Assembly: GCA_963556255.1 (NCBI GenBank) | Contig: OY744607.1 | Location: forward strand, 55,093,264 to 55,157,263 | DNA length: 64,000 nucleotides | Direction of reading: 5' to 3' | From: Allolobophora icterica | Taxonomy: Eukaryota > Annelida > Clitellata > Crassiclitellata > Lumbricidae | Part shown: positions 12,001 to 29,023 of the stretch, piece after piece | How the letters are laid out: each line of letters opens with the position of its first letter | Position numbering within the stretch: position 1 is the first letter of the stretch | Notes under the pieces: model-generated | Told to the model about the DNA's origin: nothing | The model's input: only the letters and a program-made list of their open reading frames with translations | Database searches by the model: none | Position numbers and translations under genes: made by a program

Positions 12001-12570
12001 GTGAATAATAGTGACTTAATTTTCACGTGTATATGTGTATGTAAAGTGTATGTATCCAGTCTTGTCCTCGAGACCAAGGCAAGAATTTTAAAAATTTATC
12101 CAATAATTACTCATACAGTTATTGCTTTAGTATTTACACAGTGTGAATGAGGCTTCACTGTTGTTTTGGACAATTATTTTGACTTCCGGTTATTTACCAT
12201 GGAATGATTTCAAAACAGACTCACGATTAATTTGTACATTTACATCCGGTTCTTGAAAAGCTGCTTTGTTTGCTAGCGATTTCAGTACTTGTAGACCGTG
12301 TTTTTTCACATGGCAGAATTTTTATTAGGCCCACAGGTCAAGTCTTGGTCAGAAAATTCTGAGCAAATTGGTTTTATAAAATTCGACAGGCATTTGGAAT
12401 AACATTTCGCATGAAGGACTCTTGTAAATACGAATTCGGAATTCTCTGCAGTCTCCATTTAGAGTGGTTTTGCTTGAAAAAAGAAAAAAACTCATGTTTT
12501 CATTAAGATAACGAGTAGTCCGACTGGACAATTTTTAGTAAGGAAAAGTCTGGATACGACTGTGATTTTT
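12001..12570. other. AT-rich spacer
   Basis: No supported feature. The end (about 12350-12560) reappears in part at 17340-17530, next to the second GGTCTT minisatellite. The array and its flank therefore spread as one unit. Confidence 0.4.
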
Positions 12571-12716
12571 GGGTCTCGGTCTTGGTCTTGAGGTTCAAGG
12601 TCTTGGTCTTGGTCTTGAGGTTCAAAGTCTTGGTCTTGAGGCTCAAGGTCTTGGTCTTGGTCTTGAGGTTCAAGGTCTTGGTCTTGGTCTTGGTCTTGAG
12701 GTTTAAGGTCTTGACA
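12571..12716. repeat. GGTCTTGGTCTTGAGGTTCAA minisatellite
   Basis: Nested 6- and about 21-bp units (GGTCTT plus GAGGTTCAA) repeat about 7-8 times. The repetitive Leu/Val frame it opens is a by-product. Diverged sister arrays lie at 17215-17340 and 17535-17615. Confidence 0.85.
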
Positions 12717-13364
12717 ACAAGACTGTATGTATCTGAATGCTTAATAAAGCAACATCTAAATACCTTATGAAAGTGCTGTTATGATTATGTTATGTTATGG
12801 CAGTGATCTCGAAGAGGAGCAACGACCCTATCATTCCAAAGAGAAACAGAGAAGCAACAAGGCCTTATCATTCCGCCAACAACGAGGAGCAATAGTCCCT
12901 ATCATCCCACACTGAGTGGCATCTTTACCTGAAAATGTAGCAGACGTGCAGACTCTATCTCTTGCCTTAGTACTTATTAAATTTAGATTATGCTCTGATG
13001 TGGAACTATATTTATTACTTGTTACTAAAGTAGTTGTTTACTGCAGCCAATCAGAGGTATCCAATAGTCAGAGGTGCCTAATATAGGAGTCAAGTATAAT
13101 ATTGGCTAATATATCCATGTATAATCTTATTTTATAATATTTTAATTGTGTTTAGACAGTCCTATGTAGGCACTGTGAGTATGACATTTATTTCTTAGCA
13201 CTACTAAGCTGCAATTAGTAGATACTTAAGAAGTTTAGTTTTGAGATACCTGAACTTTGTATTACTATGATAGTCACATAATGCACTGGTTGGTAGCCAT
13301 TCTTTGTGGGTTTAATTATTTTTAATTTTATTTCTATATTTATATTACTATGTTATAAGTAGAA

Positions 13365-15140
13365 GAAGGGCAGTCCCATAAGCTTAAGCTCAAGGCAGCT
13401 ATGGTATGAAGTGTTAGCGACTTCATTTTCTTAGCCTCGGCATATGAGGTCGGGCGGCTAGTCCTCTCCCTCGCCATCTCATCTTCCCACTGACTGTACG
13501 GTCAGTGTACTTATCATGGCTTAGTTGGTTAGAGGGTGCAGAAGAAACAGAAATCTTGAAATGGATATCTGCCCTGGTAGTGATATGTTATAAATAGAAG
13601 CCGTGTGTTCCATATTGTTATGTGTAAGACTTTAACGATGAGCTGCATTGGTTTCCCAATCGCTTTTAATACAGTCTCACTGTTAGGGTATTAAAACCTG
13701 GCTTAACTGTTCCAGTACTGTTTCTCATTCTTTGCGATATGATGAATAATGTTTACTTCAGTAAGTTCAGTATATTTTTTTCTTAGAAATAAGTAAATAA
13801 AATGGTAATTATAGTGAAGTTTAATTTAAATTAATAATTAACTTCTTATTATTCTGAAGAAGAAGAGTAGTCCATTAAGCTAGCTCTGAGGCAGCCATGG
13901 TTATGAAGTGATAGCGACTTGCATTTTGTTAACCCTCCCTTATCAGGACAGATGTCCAGTCCTCTACTCCACTGTCTAATATTCCAACTGACAGTGTATG
14001 GTCAGTGTACTATTTATAGCTTAGTTGGTTAGAGGGTGTAGAAGAAACGGGAATCTTGAAATGGGTATCTGCCCTGGTGGTGATACGTTATAAATTGTAG
14101 TCATTGTGTTCCATATTGTTATGTGTAATACTTCAACGATGAGCTGTATTGGTTTCCCAGTCGCTTTTAATACAATCTCGTTGTTAAAGTGTTAAAACAT
14201 GGCTTAACTGTTCCACTATTGTTTCTCATTCTTTGCAATATGATGAATGATGTTTACTTCAATATAATTTTGTTCTTAGAAATATGTAAATAACATGGTA
14301 ATTATAGTGAAGTTTGATGTAAATTAATAAGTAACTTGTCATTATTCTGAAGAAGAAGAAGAGAAGAGCAGTCCCTTAAGCTAGCCCTGAGGCAGCCATG
14401 GGTATGAAGTGTTAGCGACTTCATGTTCTTAGCCTAGTCATATGAGGTCGGGTTGCCAGTCCTCTCCTTCGCCATCTCATCTTCCCACTGACAGTGTACG
14501 GTCAGTGTACTCATTACAGTTGAGTTGGCTATGGGGTGCAGGTGAAGCAGAAATCTCGAAGCAAATTTCTGCCCTGGCGGGGATTTGAACCTCGACCTCT
14601 CGATTTACAGTCCAGCGTGCTAACCACTACACTATTGAGCACCATTTTAGAGTGAAGTTTAATTTAAATTAATAATTAACTTGTTATTATTCTGAACTGT
14701 TTTAATATTAGCTGTTCCACTGTTTGTAATAATTTGTGATGTTGTAGATAGTGGCAACTGCAATAGATTTCATAAAGCTCTGAAACATAACTATACCCCT
14801 GTTTGTCATTCTCTGTGATACGATGCTTGGTGTTAACTTCAATATATTATGCAAAGGCAGCAACTTTTGTGGAAATATGGTAGTAATATTTTATCGTGAA
14901 GCTAAGTTGAAGTAATAGTTTACTTATTATTCAGAACTGGTTTAGTATTAACTGCACCACTGTTTGTAATATTTGTGAAATAATGGATGGTTTAATTGCA
15001 ATATAATTATTCCATAAAACTCGGAAAACATTATTATTTGACAACTGGTTTAACTGTTCCATTTTTTGTTTTTCTTTGTGATACGATGAATGGTGTAAAC
15101 TTTAATATACATGTAATTATTTTTCATAGAAACTGGACTT
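13365..15140. repeat. Tandem array of about 480-bp units containing SINE-1
   Basis: Units around 13365 and 13862 are near copies, and 14345 begins a third. Each has an inverse SINE-1 3' part followed by TAACTGTTCCA.T.TTGTTTCTC and GATATGATGAATGATGTTTAC. Shorter, more diverged repeats of the second part occur at about 14810 and 15055. This points to tandem duplication after SINE insertion. Confidence 0.65.
14355..14642 (-). mobile_element. SINE-1, near full length
   Basis: Inverse copy with intact B-box complement (GGATTTGAACC) and A-box complement (CAGCGTGCTAACCACTACAC), plus the complete body. It is among the best-preserved copies in the window. Confidence 0.8.
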
Positions 15141-15281
15141 TTTTGTATGTCATAAATTAGCTATATTTACAGCTGTTCAATCCAATGTCAGAAGTGCATA
15201 GTCTTGGTGGGATTGTGTACTTTTAAGATTGGAAATACCAAACATACAAAAAAAATAAGAAGTCCTTTACATCATTCATAG

Positions 15282-15612
15282 CCCACAGTTTGTCGACGTT
15301 TGCCCCTGTGGAAGCAGTGTGGGCTACTGTAGGCACAATGGACGACAAAGACAGTCCCATTTGCAGGCACCATCATAGCCCCCCAGCTGGTCAACATTTT
15401 GCCACTAATGGCTCTCGTAGGGCTCAATGAGGCGTAGAGAATAATAGCGGCCCACCACGGGCGCCGCCCAGCTGGTCAACATTTTGCCACTAATGGCTCT
15501 CGTAGGGCTCAATGAGGCGTAGAGAATAATAGCGGCCCACCACGGGCGCCGCCCAGCTGGTCAACATTTTGCCACTAATGGCTCTCGTAGTGCCGACGCG
15601 GGGCTCAGTGAC
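15282..15612. repeat. 85-bp tandem triplication plus diverged units
   Basis: CAGCTGGTCAACATTTTGCC recurs at 15384, 15469 and 15554, an exact 85-bp period, with the whole unit nearly identical. A more diverged unit (CACAGTTTGTCGACGTTTGCC) precedes the array at about 15287. Each full unit includes a copy of about 51 bp of the coding exon at 15655-15794. Confidence 0.9.
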
Positions 15613-15654
15613 TGCTAGCCCACACTGATCGACACTGGGTCCTGCAGGGAACAC

Positions 15655-15794
15655 CTAGAAGCGCAGCGTGTGCAGCGCGTAGGGCTCAATGAGGCGTAGA
15701 GAATAATAGCGGCCCACCACGGGCGCCGCCCAGCCGTTCCCTCGTAGGCCCACGAACGTGGGCATGTAGAGGTAGGATGGGCGTCCCCAGCCGC
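15655..15794 (-). CDS. Candidate terminal exon, unknown protein
   Basis: After a GCGCAG acceptor the minus strand reads 45 codons to a stop. The peptide is rich in Tyr, Gly and Arg (it contains RPSYLYMPTFVGLRGNGW and ends HTLRF) and its codons are GC-rich, unlike the flanks. The reading phase would be 2. Upstream, another minus-strand segment reads SADFDCPQRISI and meets a GTAAGC donor at about 15805, but only 17 nt separates that donor from the acceptor. That is too short for an intron, so either the donor is not used or the locus is damaged. I do not recognise the family. The 3' half of the exon is what the 85-bp repeats copy. It may be a pseudogene. Confidence 0.35.
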
Positions 15795-15974
15795 CTGCGC
15801 TATGGGCTTACGATGGAGATGCGCTGTGGGCAATCAAAGTCGGCGGAGTCTGGGCCCAGCGTGGCGTGGCTGTCTGGGAAACAACTCACGACTCGTGAAT
15901 TAAAATGACCACACATCTAATTGGATGCATGCATGCATAAATAAAATAAACGCATACTCTACAAAAGAAGCGGA

Positions 15975-16276
15975 GAAAGCAGTGGAAAGTCTGTCCCTTA
16001 AGCTAGCCCTGAGGCAGCCATGGGTATGAAGTGTTTGCGATTTCATTTTCTTAGTCTCAGCATATGAGGACGGGTGGCCAGTCATCTCCCTCGCCGTGTC
16101 ATCTTCCCACTGAGAGTATACGCGTTAGTGTGCTTATAGGCCTAATAGCCAAGTTTGGTAGGAGGTGCTGGTGGCGCAGAAATCTTTAACCAAATTTCTG
16201 CCCTAATGGGCCAGGAATTTCAAAATCGAACTCTCGTTTGACAGTCCAGCACGCTAACCACTACACCATCGAGTCC
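15975..16276 (-). mobile_element. SINE-1, near full length
   Basis: Complete inverse copy from the GTCCCTTAAGCTAGCCCTGA end to CAGCACGCTAACCACTACAC. It sits at the upstream limit of segmental unit A. The copy at 33735-34023 is in the same place in unit B. Confidence 0.8.
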
Positions 16277-17160
16277 TATCGAGCATACAGATTATATATA
16301 ATCTTCAACAAATCCTTGACGTACTAGTGGTGCATTGAGCAGTCACCGCGCCCCTCGATAGTGACCTCCATGCCAGCATTTTCACGGACATTAGATGGGA
16401 CCTATGTGGGCCCATACGAATTCCATATTGCAATATGGGTCCTACGTGGGCTACGTGGGCTTCGAATTGTCATGCTGGCAGCTAGCTGAACCAACATGAC
16501 CAAACAACTTGGCTCTTGCGGACGTAATTGGTTTGAACAACGCCCACCGTTGAACAATTACACTGATCTTTCTAACATAATGGGACCAGCTGCGTGACGC
16601 AGAGAAATTTCGGATATTTAAATTTACATTTAAATCATACGAAATTAAATCTATGCACACGTACCGTACAAATACAGTTAAGTAGTCGGATAAACAAAAT
16701 GGTCAGATATTTAATCATCTGAAACCCTGTTTGCTTAGCGAGTCATTAGTACTACTATAGCCACAAGTTCTCCGACCGAGCAATGTTCTACGCTGCACTC
16801 TGCCTCTGAATTCCGCAAATTATCAGTTCCCCAACAATAGCCTACCGCCTCTCAATCACCATTCTCTGCCTCGAGCTCCTCTACTCACCACAGGCTTTCC
16901 ACTCCAAATTAAAGTCCCACCTCTTCAAGAATTCCTACCCTAATCCATCCGACCCTATATGCTTCCAAGCTTTCTCGTACTCAACGAAACCCGTTGTAAC
17001 AGCTGCTCTGCCTCTTTCTGATCTGTCTGGCAACCGCGGACTCGGACCTACAATGGACATCGATCTCAGGACAAAAGCGCTCGTGATTAAGCTGGTGCCC
17101 TGCGCTTAGCTTTAGAAATTTGGAGTTTACGATTACGCTTACGTACAAATTATTTCATCA
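16277..17160. repeat. Unit A upstream flank with LINE-like 3' fragment
   Basis: Matches 34024-34600 of unit B with indels. Around 16855-17110 a plus frame contains LKSHLFKNSYPNPSDP, a motif typical of LINE C-termini, followed by ATTACGATTACG. No functional gene. Confidence 0.5.
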
Positions 17161-17214
17161 TAAATTTTTAATGGCGCCTATGTAAACCATCAGTAATCAT
17201 TCTTGCTGTCCTCG

Positions 17215-17615
17215 AGACCATTGCAAGGTCTTGGTCTCGAGTGCATTCGAGTTCGTTTTTAAAAGTCTTGGGCTTGAGACCAAAAGTCTTGGTCTTGTTC
17301 TTGAGGTTCAAAGTCTTGGTATTGGTCTTGCAAGATCTCAACAGGCATGCATTTGGAATAACATTTCGCACGAGGGACTTTTGTGAATGCGAGTTCGGAC
17401 TCCTCGGCAGTCTGCGTTTACAGTCGTTTTGCTTGAGTAGGCTACAATAAGACTCGTGATTTCATTAAAATAGCGAGTAGTCCGACTTGACAATATTGTA
17501 GTAGCGGAATAGAAGTCTGGATATGATTGTGATTTTTTTGGTCTTGGTCTTGAGGCTCAAAGTCTTGGCCTTGGTTTTGGTCTTGGGGTTTAAGGTCTTG
17601 ACAACAAGACTGTCA
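17215..17615. repeat. Diverged GGTCTT minisatellite, two blocks
   Basis: 17215-17340 and 17535-17615 carry the GGTCTTG / GAGGTTCAAAGTCTT units of the array at 12571. About 190 bp separate the blocks, and part of that sequence also matches the 12350-12560 flank. Confidence 0.75.
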
Positions 17616-17739
17616 GCAACGCTGTTGCTACGTCATTCAGGCGGTCAATCAACCTGCTGAGTCAGACACCTGTTCGGTTAAAACCGTATTAACCTGTGGG
17701 ACGGGCAAACAGACAAACACGCACAAAGCCAGATCAGAC

Positions 17740-18120
17740 AATCCAAGTTGACTATTTAGTCGTTCACAGAATGACTGTTGTCACGCTATTTCCATACATG
17801 TTTGTTTGTTCCTTGGCCCACGCCTCCGTGCATCAAACTTGTTTTTAGTACCTTGGCCCTTCATCTGAATGCCCGATTGTCCGTTTACCTGAATACCTTA
17901 TTTGTATGTTCGCCCACGTCTGTAACTATGGGATGTTTTATTCTTGAAATCGTGCTAGTAATCTTCAAACTTCTTTCGTCACTCGAAAGCCAAACGCAGG
18001 GTACTAGCTTATTCACGAGCGCTGCGTCAAGTCAGAAGGGTTTTACAGAGGGTAGTCAAAAGGAAGTCCGAGTCCGGTCTCCAGAGGGCCCTGTCAGCCT
18101 GTCAATAGACATTTAACTGG
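17740..18120. repeat. Dispersed repeat shared with 34740-35115
   Basis: Contains the family sequence CACTCGAAAGCCAA.CGCAGGG...TTCACGAGCGCTGCGTC, which also appears at about 755, 22570, 34980 and 40075. In reverse it may be a LINE or SINE body. No coding function. Confidence 0.55.
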
Positions 18121-18604
18121 CCCCCATATAAGTAAGTAAGTATAATCTTAAGTAACCAAAGGCTGATCGGCCTTTGGTGTACAGACATCCAAAAAACACA
18201 GCTAAAAAGTATATAACATCCTAACAATAAATGTTTTGCGCATCAGGGTGTTGGCGGGAGCATGCGGTCATGGGCATGGGGACGGAGGGAGTAGTGGGTG
18301 GGTTTGGTTGGAGGAGGTAGTTGGTGCAGGGCGTGGCCAAGGTACGTCATAACAGCTCTAAAGAGGCATGTCTTTTATGTGGGTCTTATATCTCTCACAC
18401 ATGGGTATACGCGTTCCATATGGGACCTCCACTGGCATGTCTTACGGAATGATCTTCTGGATATTGACCTGATTGGTTTTGGCGTGCCATCGATTGATAC
18501 CATGTGCGTTAGACACCGGTGCAATAGAAGTTACTCATTACAATTACAATTACAATGCTGACATGTTAGTAGGGACTTTCGTTGCTTATCCTCTCTGTCT
18601 TGAT

Positions 18605-19025
18605 TAATTTACCTTTTGGATATACTTCGCTTTCCTTCCCTTCCCTTTCCTTTCCTTCCCCTTCCTTCCATGTTCTTTCCTTCCTTCCTTTTCCTTCCCT
18701 TTCCTTCCTTTTTCTTTATTTCCTTTCCTTCATTTCCTTCTCTTTCCTTCCTTTCCTTCTCTTTCCTTTCCTTTCCTTCTCTTCTTTCCTTTCCTTCCCT
18801 TTCTTTCTCTTTCTCTTTCCTTCCCTTTCCTTCCTACTCTTCGCTTTCCTCTCCTTGCTTCCCTTACCTTTCCTTTTCCTTCCCTTTCCTTCCATTTCCT
18901 TTCCTTTCCTGTCCTTTCCTTTCCTTCCTTTCTATCCCTTTCCCTTGCTTCCCTTTTTTCCCTTCCCTTCCTACTCTTCCCATTCCTATCCTTCCTTCCC
19001 TTACCTTCCTTTTCCTTGCCTCCAA
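18605..19025. repeat. (TTCCT/TTCC)n polypyrimidine tract
   Basis: About 420 bp of CCTTTCCTTCC variants. The two long Phe/Pro/Ser/Leu frames through it are artefacts of low complexity. Unit B keeps only a short remnant at about 35720-35795. Confidence 0.92.
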
Positions 19026-19547
19026 ATGCGTAACTTTTTAATGTGCTTACACTTAAATCATATTAAATTAAATCTCTGGAATAAATCAGCGCTCGTTAAT
19101 AAGCTGGTGCCCTGCGCTTGGTTTTCCAGTGGCGCTTTAGAAGTTTGGAAATTACGATTACGACTGTAGGCCTAGCGGTGGTTTCCTATCACCACCACTT
19201 GTTAGAAATGGTGTAGACAATCACCCCCACTTATCAAAAATGGTGTAGACAGTCACCCCACTTTTTAAAAATGGTGTTGAAAGTCACCGCCACTTTTGAC
19301 ATTGTGCTGAAATATGTTTGCGAAATGACAACGCTATTTTGGTTTGAAGCAAGTTCAAGCAGCGACAATTAGGCCTAACGGCGATGTGGGCTTACAATTT
19401 CATGTCTATGTCTGCCATTAATTTACGCGTTGGTGCATTGAATTCCGAAAACTTTTAAACAATGGCCTAATTAGTCATGCGCGAAGACCTTTTTGTGGGA
19501 CATTCAGAACGCGCCATATTACATATACTTACGCAGGCATGTATTGT

Positions 19548-19588
19548 ACATATGTATATATATATGTATGTATATATGTATGTGTGTA

Positions 19589-19642
<54 letters not shown>

Positions 19643-19745
19643 CGTGTGTATGTATGTATGTATGTATGTTTGTATGTATGTATGTATGTATGTATGTATG
19701 TATGTATGTATGTATGTATGTATGTATGTATGTATGCATGTAAGT
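19548..19745. repeat. (TA)n and (TATG)n microsatellites
   Basis: An (AT)n run at about 19590-19640 is followed by (GTAT)n to 19735. The repetitive Tyr/Val/Cys frames on both strands are not genes. Confidence 0.95.
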
Positions 19746-19926
19746 ATATAGTTATATACGTATGTAGGCTATGTACTTTACTTCTGTATTTTTGCATGCA
19801 TGTATATATGCATGCATGTTTGTCCGTGTATGCATGCATGCATGCATGTATGTTAGTCTGTGCATGTATGCATATAGGCATGTTTGTACTATGCATGCAT
19901 GTGTTTATGTACACATGAATTTATGT

Positions 19927-20209
19927 GTTCGATAGCGTAGTGGTTATCGTACTGGACTGTCAAACCAGAGGTTGGGGGTACAAATTCCCGCTATGGCCGA
20001 AATTTGGTTCGAGGTTTCTGTCCCACGTGCGCTCCCTAGCCAGCTCAGCTATAATGAGTATACTGACCGTACACTGTCGGTGGGAAGACAAGACAGCGAT
20101 GGAGAGGACTGGCAACCCGCACTCATATGCCGAGGATAAGAAAATAAAGTCGCTAACACTTCATACTCGTGGCTGCCTCTAAGACTAGGTTAAAGTACTG
20201 CTCTTCTTC
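19927..20209 (+). mobile_element. SINE-1, full length
   Basis: A-box region ATAGCGTAGTGGTTATCG and a weakened B box are followed by the complete body and a terminal CTGCTCTTCTTCT. The orthologous copy in unit B is at 36377-36667, so it predates the segmental duplication. Confidence 0.85.
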
Positions 20210-20500
20210 TAATTGTGTATGCGTGTTTGTACGTATTTTCCTGCACGTATATACAGCGGTTTAAATGACGCATAAATGATGGAGGAATGTGTTTATGTCA
20301 GTCAAACTCTCTGTACCTTGGTCGCTGGCCTTGGTTCAAAGACCAGATTTATCCTTTCCGCCGCCTCCCCGATAGTAACCTTTGACCCATGTTCTCTCAC
20401 CCGAATCCGTCTTATTTATGGTGCTCGTGTTTGATTGCACTCGTTTTAAATCACGATTTTAACCTTTACTTCACGAGCATCAACAAAAGCGGCGCAAACG

Positions 20501-20508
20501 TGACGTCA
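20501..20508. promoter_or_regulatory. CRE-type site (TGACGTCA), MMP copy A
   Basis: Perfect 8-bp palindrome, 56 bp upstream of the TATA box, in a block (GCGGCGCAAACG...) that is nearly unchanged in copy B. CREB/ATF-class factors are the known binders of this word. Use here is inferred. Confidence 0.6.
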
Positions 20509-20563
20509 AAGTGATTGACAGTTTCGTGGAGAGTGCGCGGTCAGCCGTCAAAGTTCGGATGGG

Positions 20564-20570
20564 TATAAAT
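20564..20570 (+). promoter_or_regulatory. TATA box, MMP copy A
   Basis: TATAAAT lies 86 bp before the predicted start codon. Transcription would begin near 20590-20600, giving a 5' leader of about 60 nt. The box and its spacing are the same in copy B. Confidence 0.75.
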
Positions 20571-20655
20571 TTATGGCGTTTCTTACTCAACGTTACACAG
20601 CCATCTTCAGTTTCTTTCGTCAGCTGTTGATCGCCTCACTGAGCATCCATCCTCC

Positions 20656-26240
<5,585 letters not shown>

Positions 26241-26263
26241 CTTCATGAACGAACAATGATCAG

Positions 26264-26682
26264 CAACAGATTAACCAACCAGCCAACCAGTCAACCATCC
26301 AAATAACCAATCAGCCAATCAACCTGCCAATCAACCAGCCAACCAACCAACCAAATAACCAATCAGCCAACCAGCCAACCAATCAACCAGCCAACCAACC
26401 AAATAACGAATCAGCCAACCAATCAACCAGCCAACCAACCAACCAAATAACCAATCAGCCAACCAGCCAACCAATCAACCAGCCAACCAACCAACCAAAT
26501 AACCAATCAGCCAGCCAACCAACCCGCCAATCAACCTGCCAATCAACCGGCCAACCAACCAACCAAATAACCAATCAGCCAACCAGCCAACCAATCAACC
26601 TGCCAATCAACCAGCCAACCAACCAACCAACCAAATAACCAATCAGCCAACCAGCCAACCAGCCAACCAATCAGCTTCATAG
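26264..26682. repeat. CAACCAGC/AACCAACC minisatellite, 3' of MMP-A
   Basis: 4-bp based units (CCAA, CAGC) grouped into about 60-bp higher-order repeats marked by CCAAATAACCAATCAGCC. It begins right after the MMP-A stop codon. Copy B keeps only about 90 bp of it at 60901-60985. Confidence 0.92.
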
Positions 26683-26699
26683 CAATTTCTTTGAAATGG

Positions 26700-27064
26700 C
26701 TGCATCGTTGCGATCGCATATCTCATTAGTAATTAAAATCTGTCTCAAATGAAAAAGATCAGTTAAAAAACTTTTATTGTGATAGGCCATATTCGTTGAC
26801 GCTATGATTTTTTTCTTTATGTATTCGACATCAAACTTTAAAACGTTTCTACTAATTCGTATTATAGAAAGTTTGTAGGCCTAGCAATTTTTCGTGGTAT
26901 CTGTTTCATGTAACTAACAATTTTCTTAGTAATTACCAGATACAATATGTACGTAATAAATGGCCTTATGTGCTATAAAAACCTGATCTTGTGTTCATTG
27001 TCGTACTAAGTACAGGCTAACTAGTGAATATCAATATCAGATGATTTAGGAATATAGCAGAAAG
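26700..27064 (+). other. MMP-A 3' flank, possible 3' UTR
   Basis: Conserved with 61000-61280 of copy B, including GTAATAAATGGCC.TATG.GCTATAAAAACCTGATC. An AATAAA hexamer at about 26956 is a candidate polyadenylation signal (AATAAA also in copy B at about 61222). Conservation between copies may simply reflect recent duplication. Confidence 0.4.
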
Positions 27065-27072
27065 GCCTGGTG

Positions 27073-28314
27073 CAGGGGTTCTCAAACGGTGGTACGCGTA
27101 CCCCTAGGGGTACGCCAGGTGTCGCTAAGGGGTACGCGAAAAAAATTGAAAAAAAATAAATTTTCTATAAGTTTATTCCCATGTTTGTTTGGTTAGCTAT
27201 TGACTACTGAAGTCACTATTCTACATCCACTATACGCTTCTTATTCTTTAAATTTTCTAATACTTTATGCCCATCTTTCCTTGATTAAGTACTGAGCTAT
27301 TCTACGTCCACCATGCGCTTCCTTTTCTTAAAAGTTAAAATTTTCTATGAGTTAATGCCCATCTTTCTTTGATTAAGCTATTCCATGTCTATGATATATT
27401 TTTAATGTTGAAAAGTCACAGCCGCATCATTTATTTTTTCACAAAAATAATTATTATACAAGTAGGGCCTAACTATAATACTGCATAGTAGCATTATTAT
27501 TTTAAAACCAACAATGGATAAATGGTTGAAAAAACAACCGCTTAATAGAAAACCAGAACCTGTCAACGCAACCGTTAGCACTGAATCTACCGAGACTGAC
27601 ACTCCAGACGCCAGAGTAGAACCTAACGAGGACGACGGCACTGGTACGCAGCGTAAGATTAGACGGTATGACGAGAGCTATTTATCCTTTGGATTTACGT
27701 TGAATGGTGATGAAAATGAACCGAAACCTCAATGTGTCATCCGCAGTGAGAAACTGTCAAATAATTCAATGAAACCTTCTCTACTTCAGCGACATTTCAA
27801 TACAAAACATTCACTTCTTCAAGGTAAACCACTTGAAGTTTTTAAACGAAGAAAAATGGAAATGCTACAAAGTAAGAACAGGTTTGAAGTCATTTACTGC
27901 AGCTAGCTCACAATCATTAGAAGCATCCTATTTGGTCAGCTTGCGAATAGCTCAAACAGAGAACCGCACACGATTGGGGAGAGTCAAATATTACCTGCTG
28001 CCAATGATATTGTGACTTGTCTGCTGGGACAAAATGCAGCCAAAAAACTGGACATTGTTCCTTTGTCGAATAGCACTGTTTACGACGCATTCAAGTTTAG
28101 CTTCTGAAGTAAAGAAGATCCACATTCATAGGATCTAGCAAAGCAAATTTTTTCCGATTCAGTTAGATGAGAGTACAGATGCTACAAACTTTGCTCAATT
28201 GATGTTAGATATGAACATGAACAGGCCGTCGAAGAAGAATTTTTTGTTGGGGGTACGCCAAAACTCGATTTTTTTACTTGGGGGTACAATAAAAACAAAG
28301 ATTGAGAACCCCTG
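27073..28314 (+). mobile_element. hAT transposon, internally deleted
   Basis: Ends CAGGGGTTCTCAA and TTGAGAACCCCTG. GCCTGGTG is duplicated at 27065-27072 and 28315-28322, while the same site is empty in unit B (about 61285-61300). It carries a decayed transposase N-terminus and then an LDESTDATNFAQL-type fragment at about 28163-28200, with the rest of the transposase missing. A solo end of a related element lies at about 30600-30720. Confidence 0.92.
27514..27906 (+). pseudogene. hAT transposase N-terminus (BED-finger type)
   Basis: A 130-residue frame starts MDKWLKKQPL and contains RRYDESYLSFGFT, then a BED-type zinc finger region ending QRHFNTKH. One of the two leading finger cysteines is replaced (CVIR where C-x-x-C is expected), so zinc binding is probably lost. 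After the stop, the protein's next block (ASYLVSLRIAQ) continues in another frame at about 27923, and later catalytic-core pieces are scattered. This is the protein family from which ZBED5- and FAM200-like domesticated genes derive. It is clearly inactive. Confidence 0.85.
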
Positions 28315-28322
28315 GCCTGGTG

Positions 28323-28330
28323 TGCATATT

Positions 28331-28395
<65 letters not shown>

Positions 28396-28420
28396 ATAAT
28401 AATAATAATAATACTACTAT

Positions 28421-28485
<65 letters not shown>

Positions 28486-28500
28486 TTACCACCACTATTA
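28323..28500. repeat. (CTA)n microsatellite
   Basis: Long CTA/ACT runs with an internal AATAAT block. The poly-Tyr, poly-Thr and poly-Val frames are artefacts. It abuts the hAT target duplication. Confidence 0.96.
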
Positions 28501-28559
28501 TTATTGTTATTATTATGATAATAATTAGATTAATACTAATAATAATTATTATTAATACT

Positions 28560-29015
28560 TTGAACTTATAAAACTTAGATAATATAGCGTACCGGTAATG
28601 CTTGACTTACGTCATATGTCAAATCTTTACTACTGGCTGATGGGTTTGTTTCCCAGAAGTTCCATCGTCGCACGTATCTCTTTATTCACGATGCCTTAAT
28701 CATCAGAGAAAAGACTAATATATGTCAAGAAATGTCAATCACTGTAATGTAACTTAAGGTAAGGTAATATAAGATCAAGTTAGTTAAATTTAAGGTTAAA
28801 TAAGATAACTTAAGGTGAATGAACTTACGTACATCATGTACGGTACATGCTTACCTTTTTCTAAACTCCCAAATTGCGTTCACATTTACTGTAAGGTTAG
28901 GTAAGGTAATGTTTTCTTCTCCCTTCTACCAACAGCCGTAGAAAACGTAACTTAGAATAGCTATGAGGTGTGTCATACCCCACCTCACCTCCAAAGGGTT
29001 AATATTGCCATGTAT
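28560..29015. other. Spacer, nothing recognised
   Basis: AT-rich with TTAAGGTAAGGTAA-type words but no clear gene or element end. Confidence 0.4.
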
Positions 29016-29023
29016 CAAATTAT

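Noticed and set aside
12582..12770. 62-residue Val/Leu repeat protein
   Set aside because: It is the translated GGTCTT minisatellite; it starts and ends arbitrarily with the array.
18582..19169. 195- and 141-residue Phe/Pro/Ser/Leu-rich open frames
   Set aside because: They are read straight through a TTCC/TTCCT polypyrimidine tract; open frames in both registers are expected and carry no domain.
26264..26682. Regular repeats with spacer-like parts, possible CRISPR array
   Set aside because: Units are 4-bp based, merge without unique spacers, and lie just 3' of a spliced animal gene. It is a minisatellite.
27514..28015. Domesticated hAT-derived host gene
   Set aside because: A zinc-finger cysteine is lost, the frame breaks after about 130 residues, most of the catalytic region is missing, and TIRs with a target duplication show it is simply a decayed transposon.
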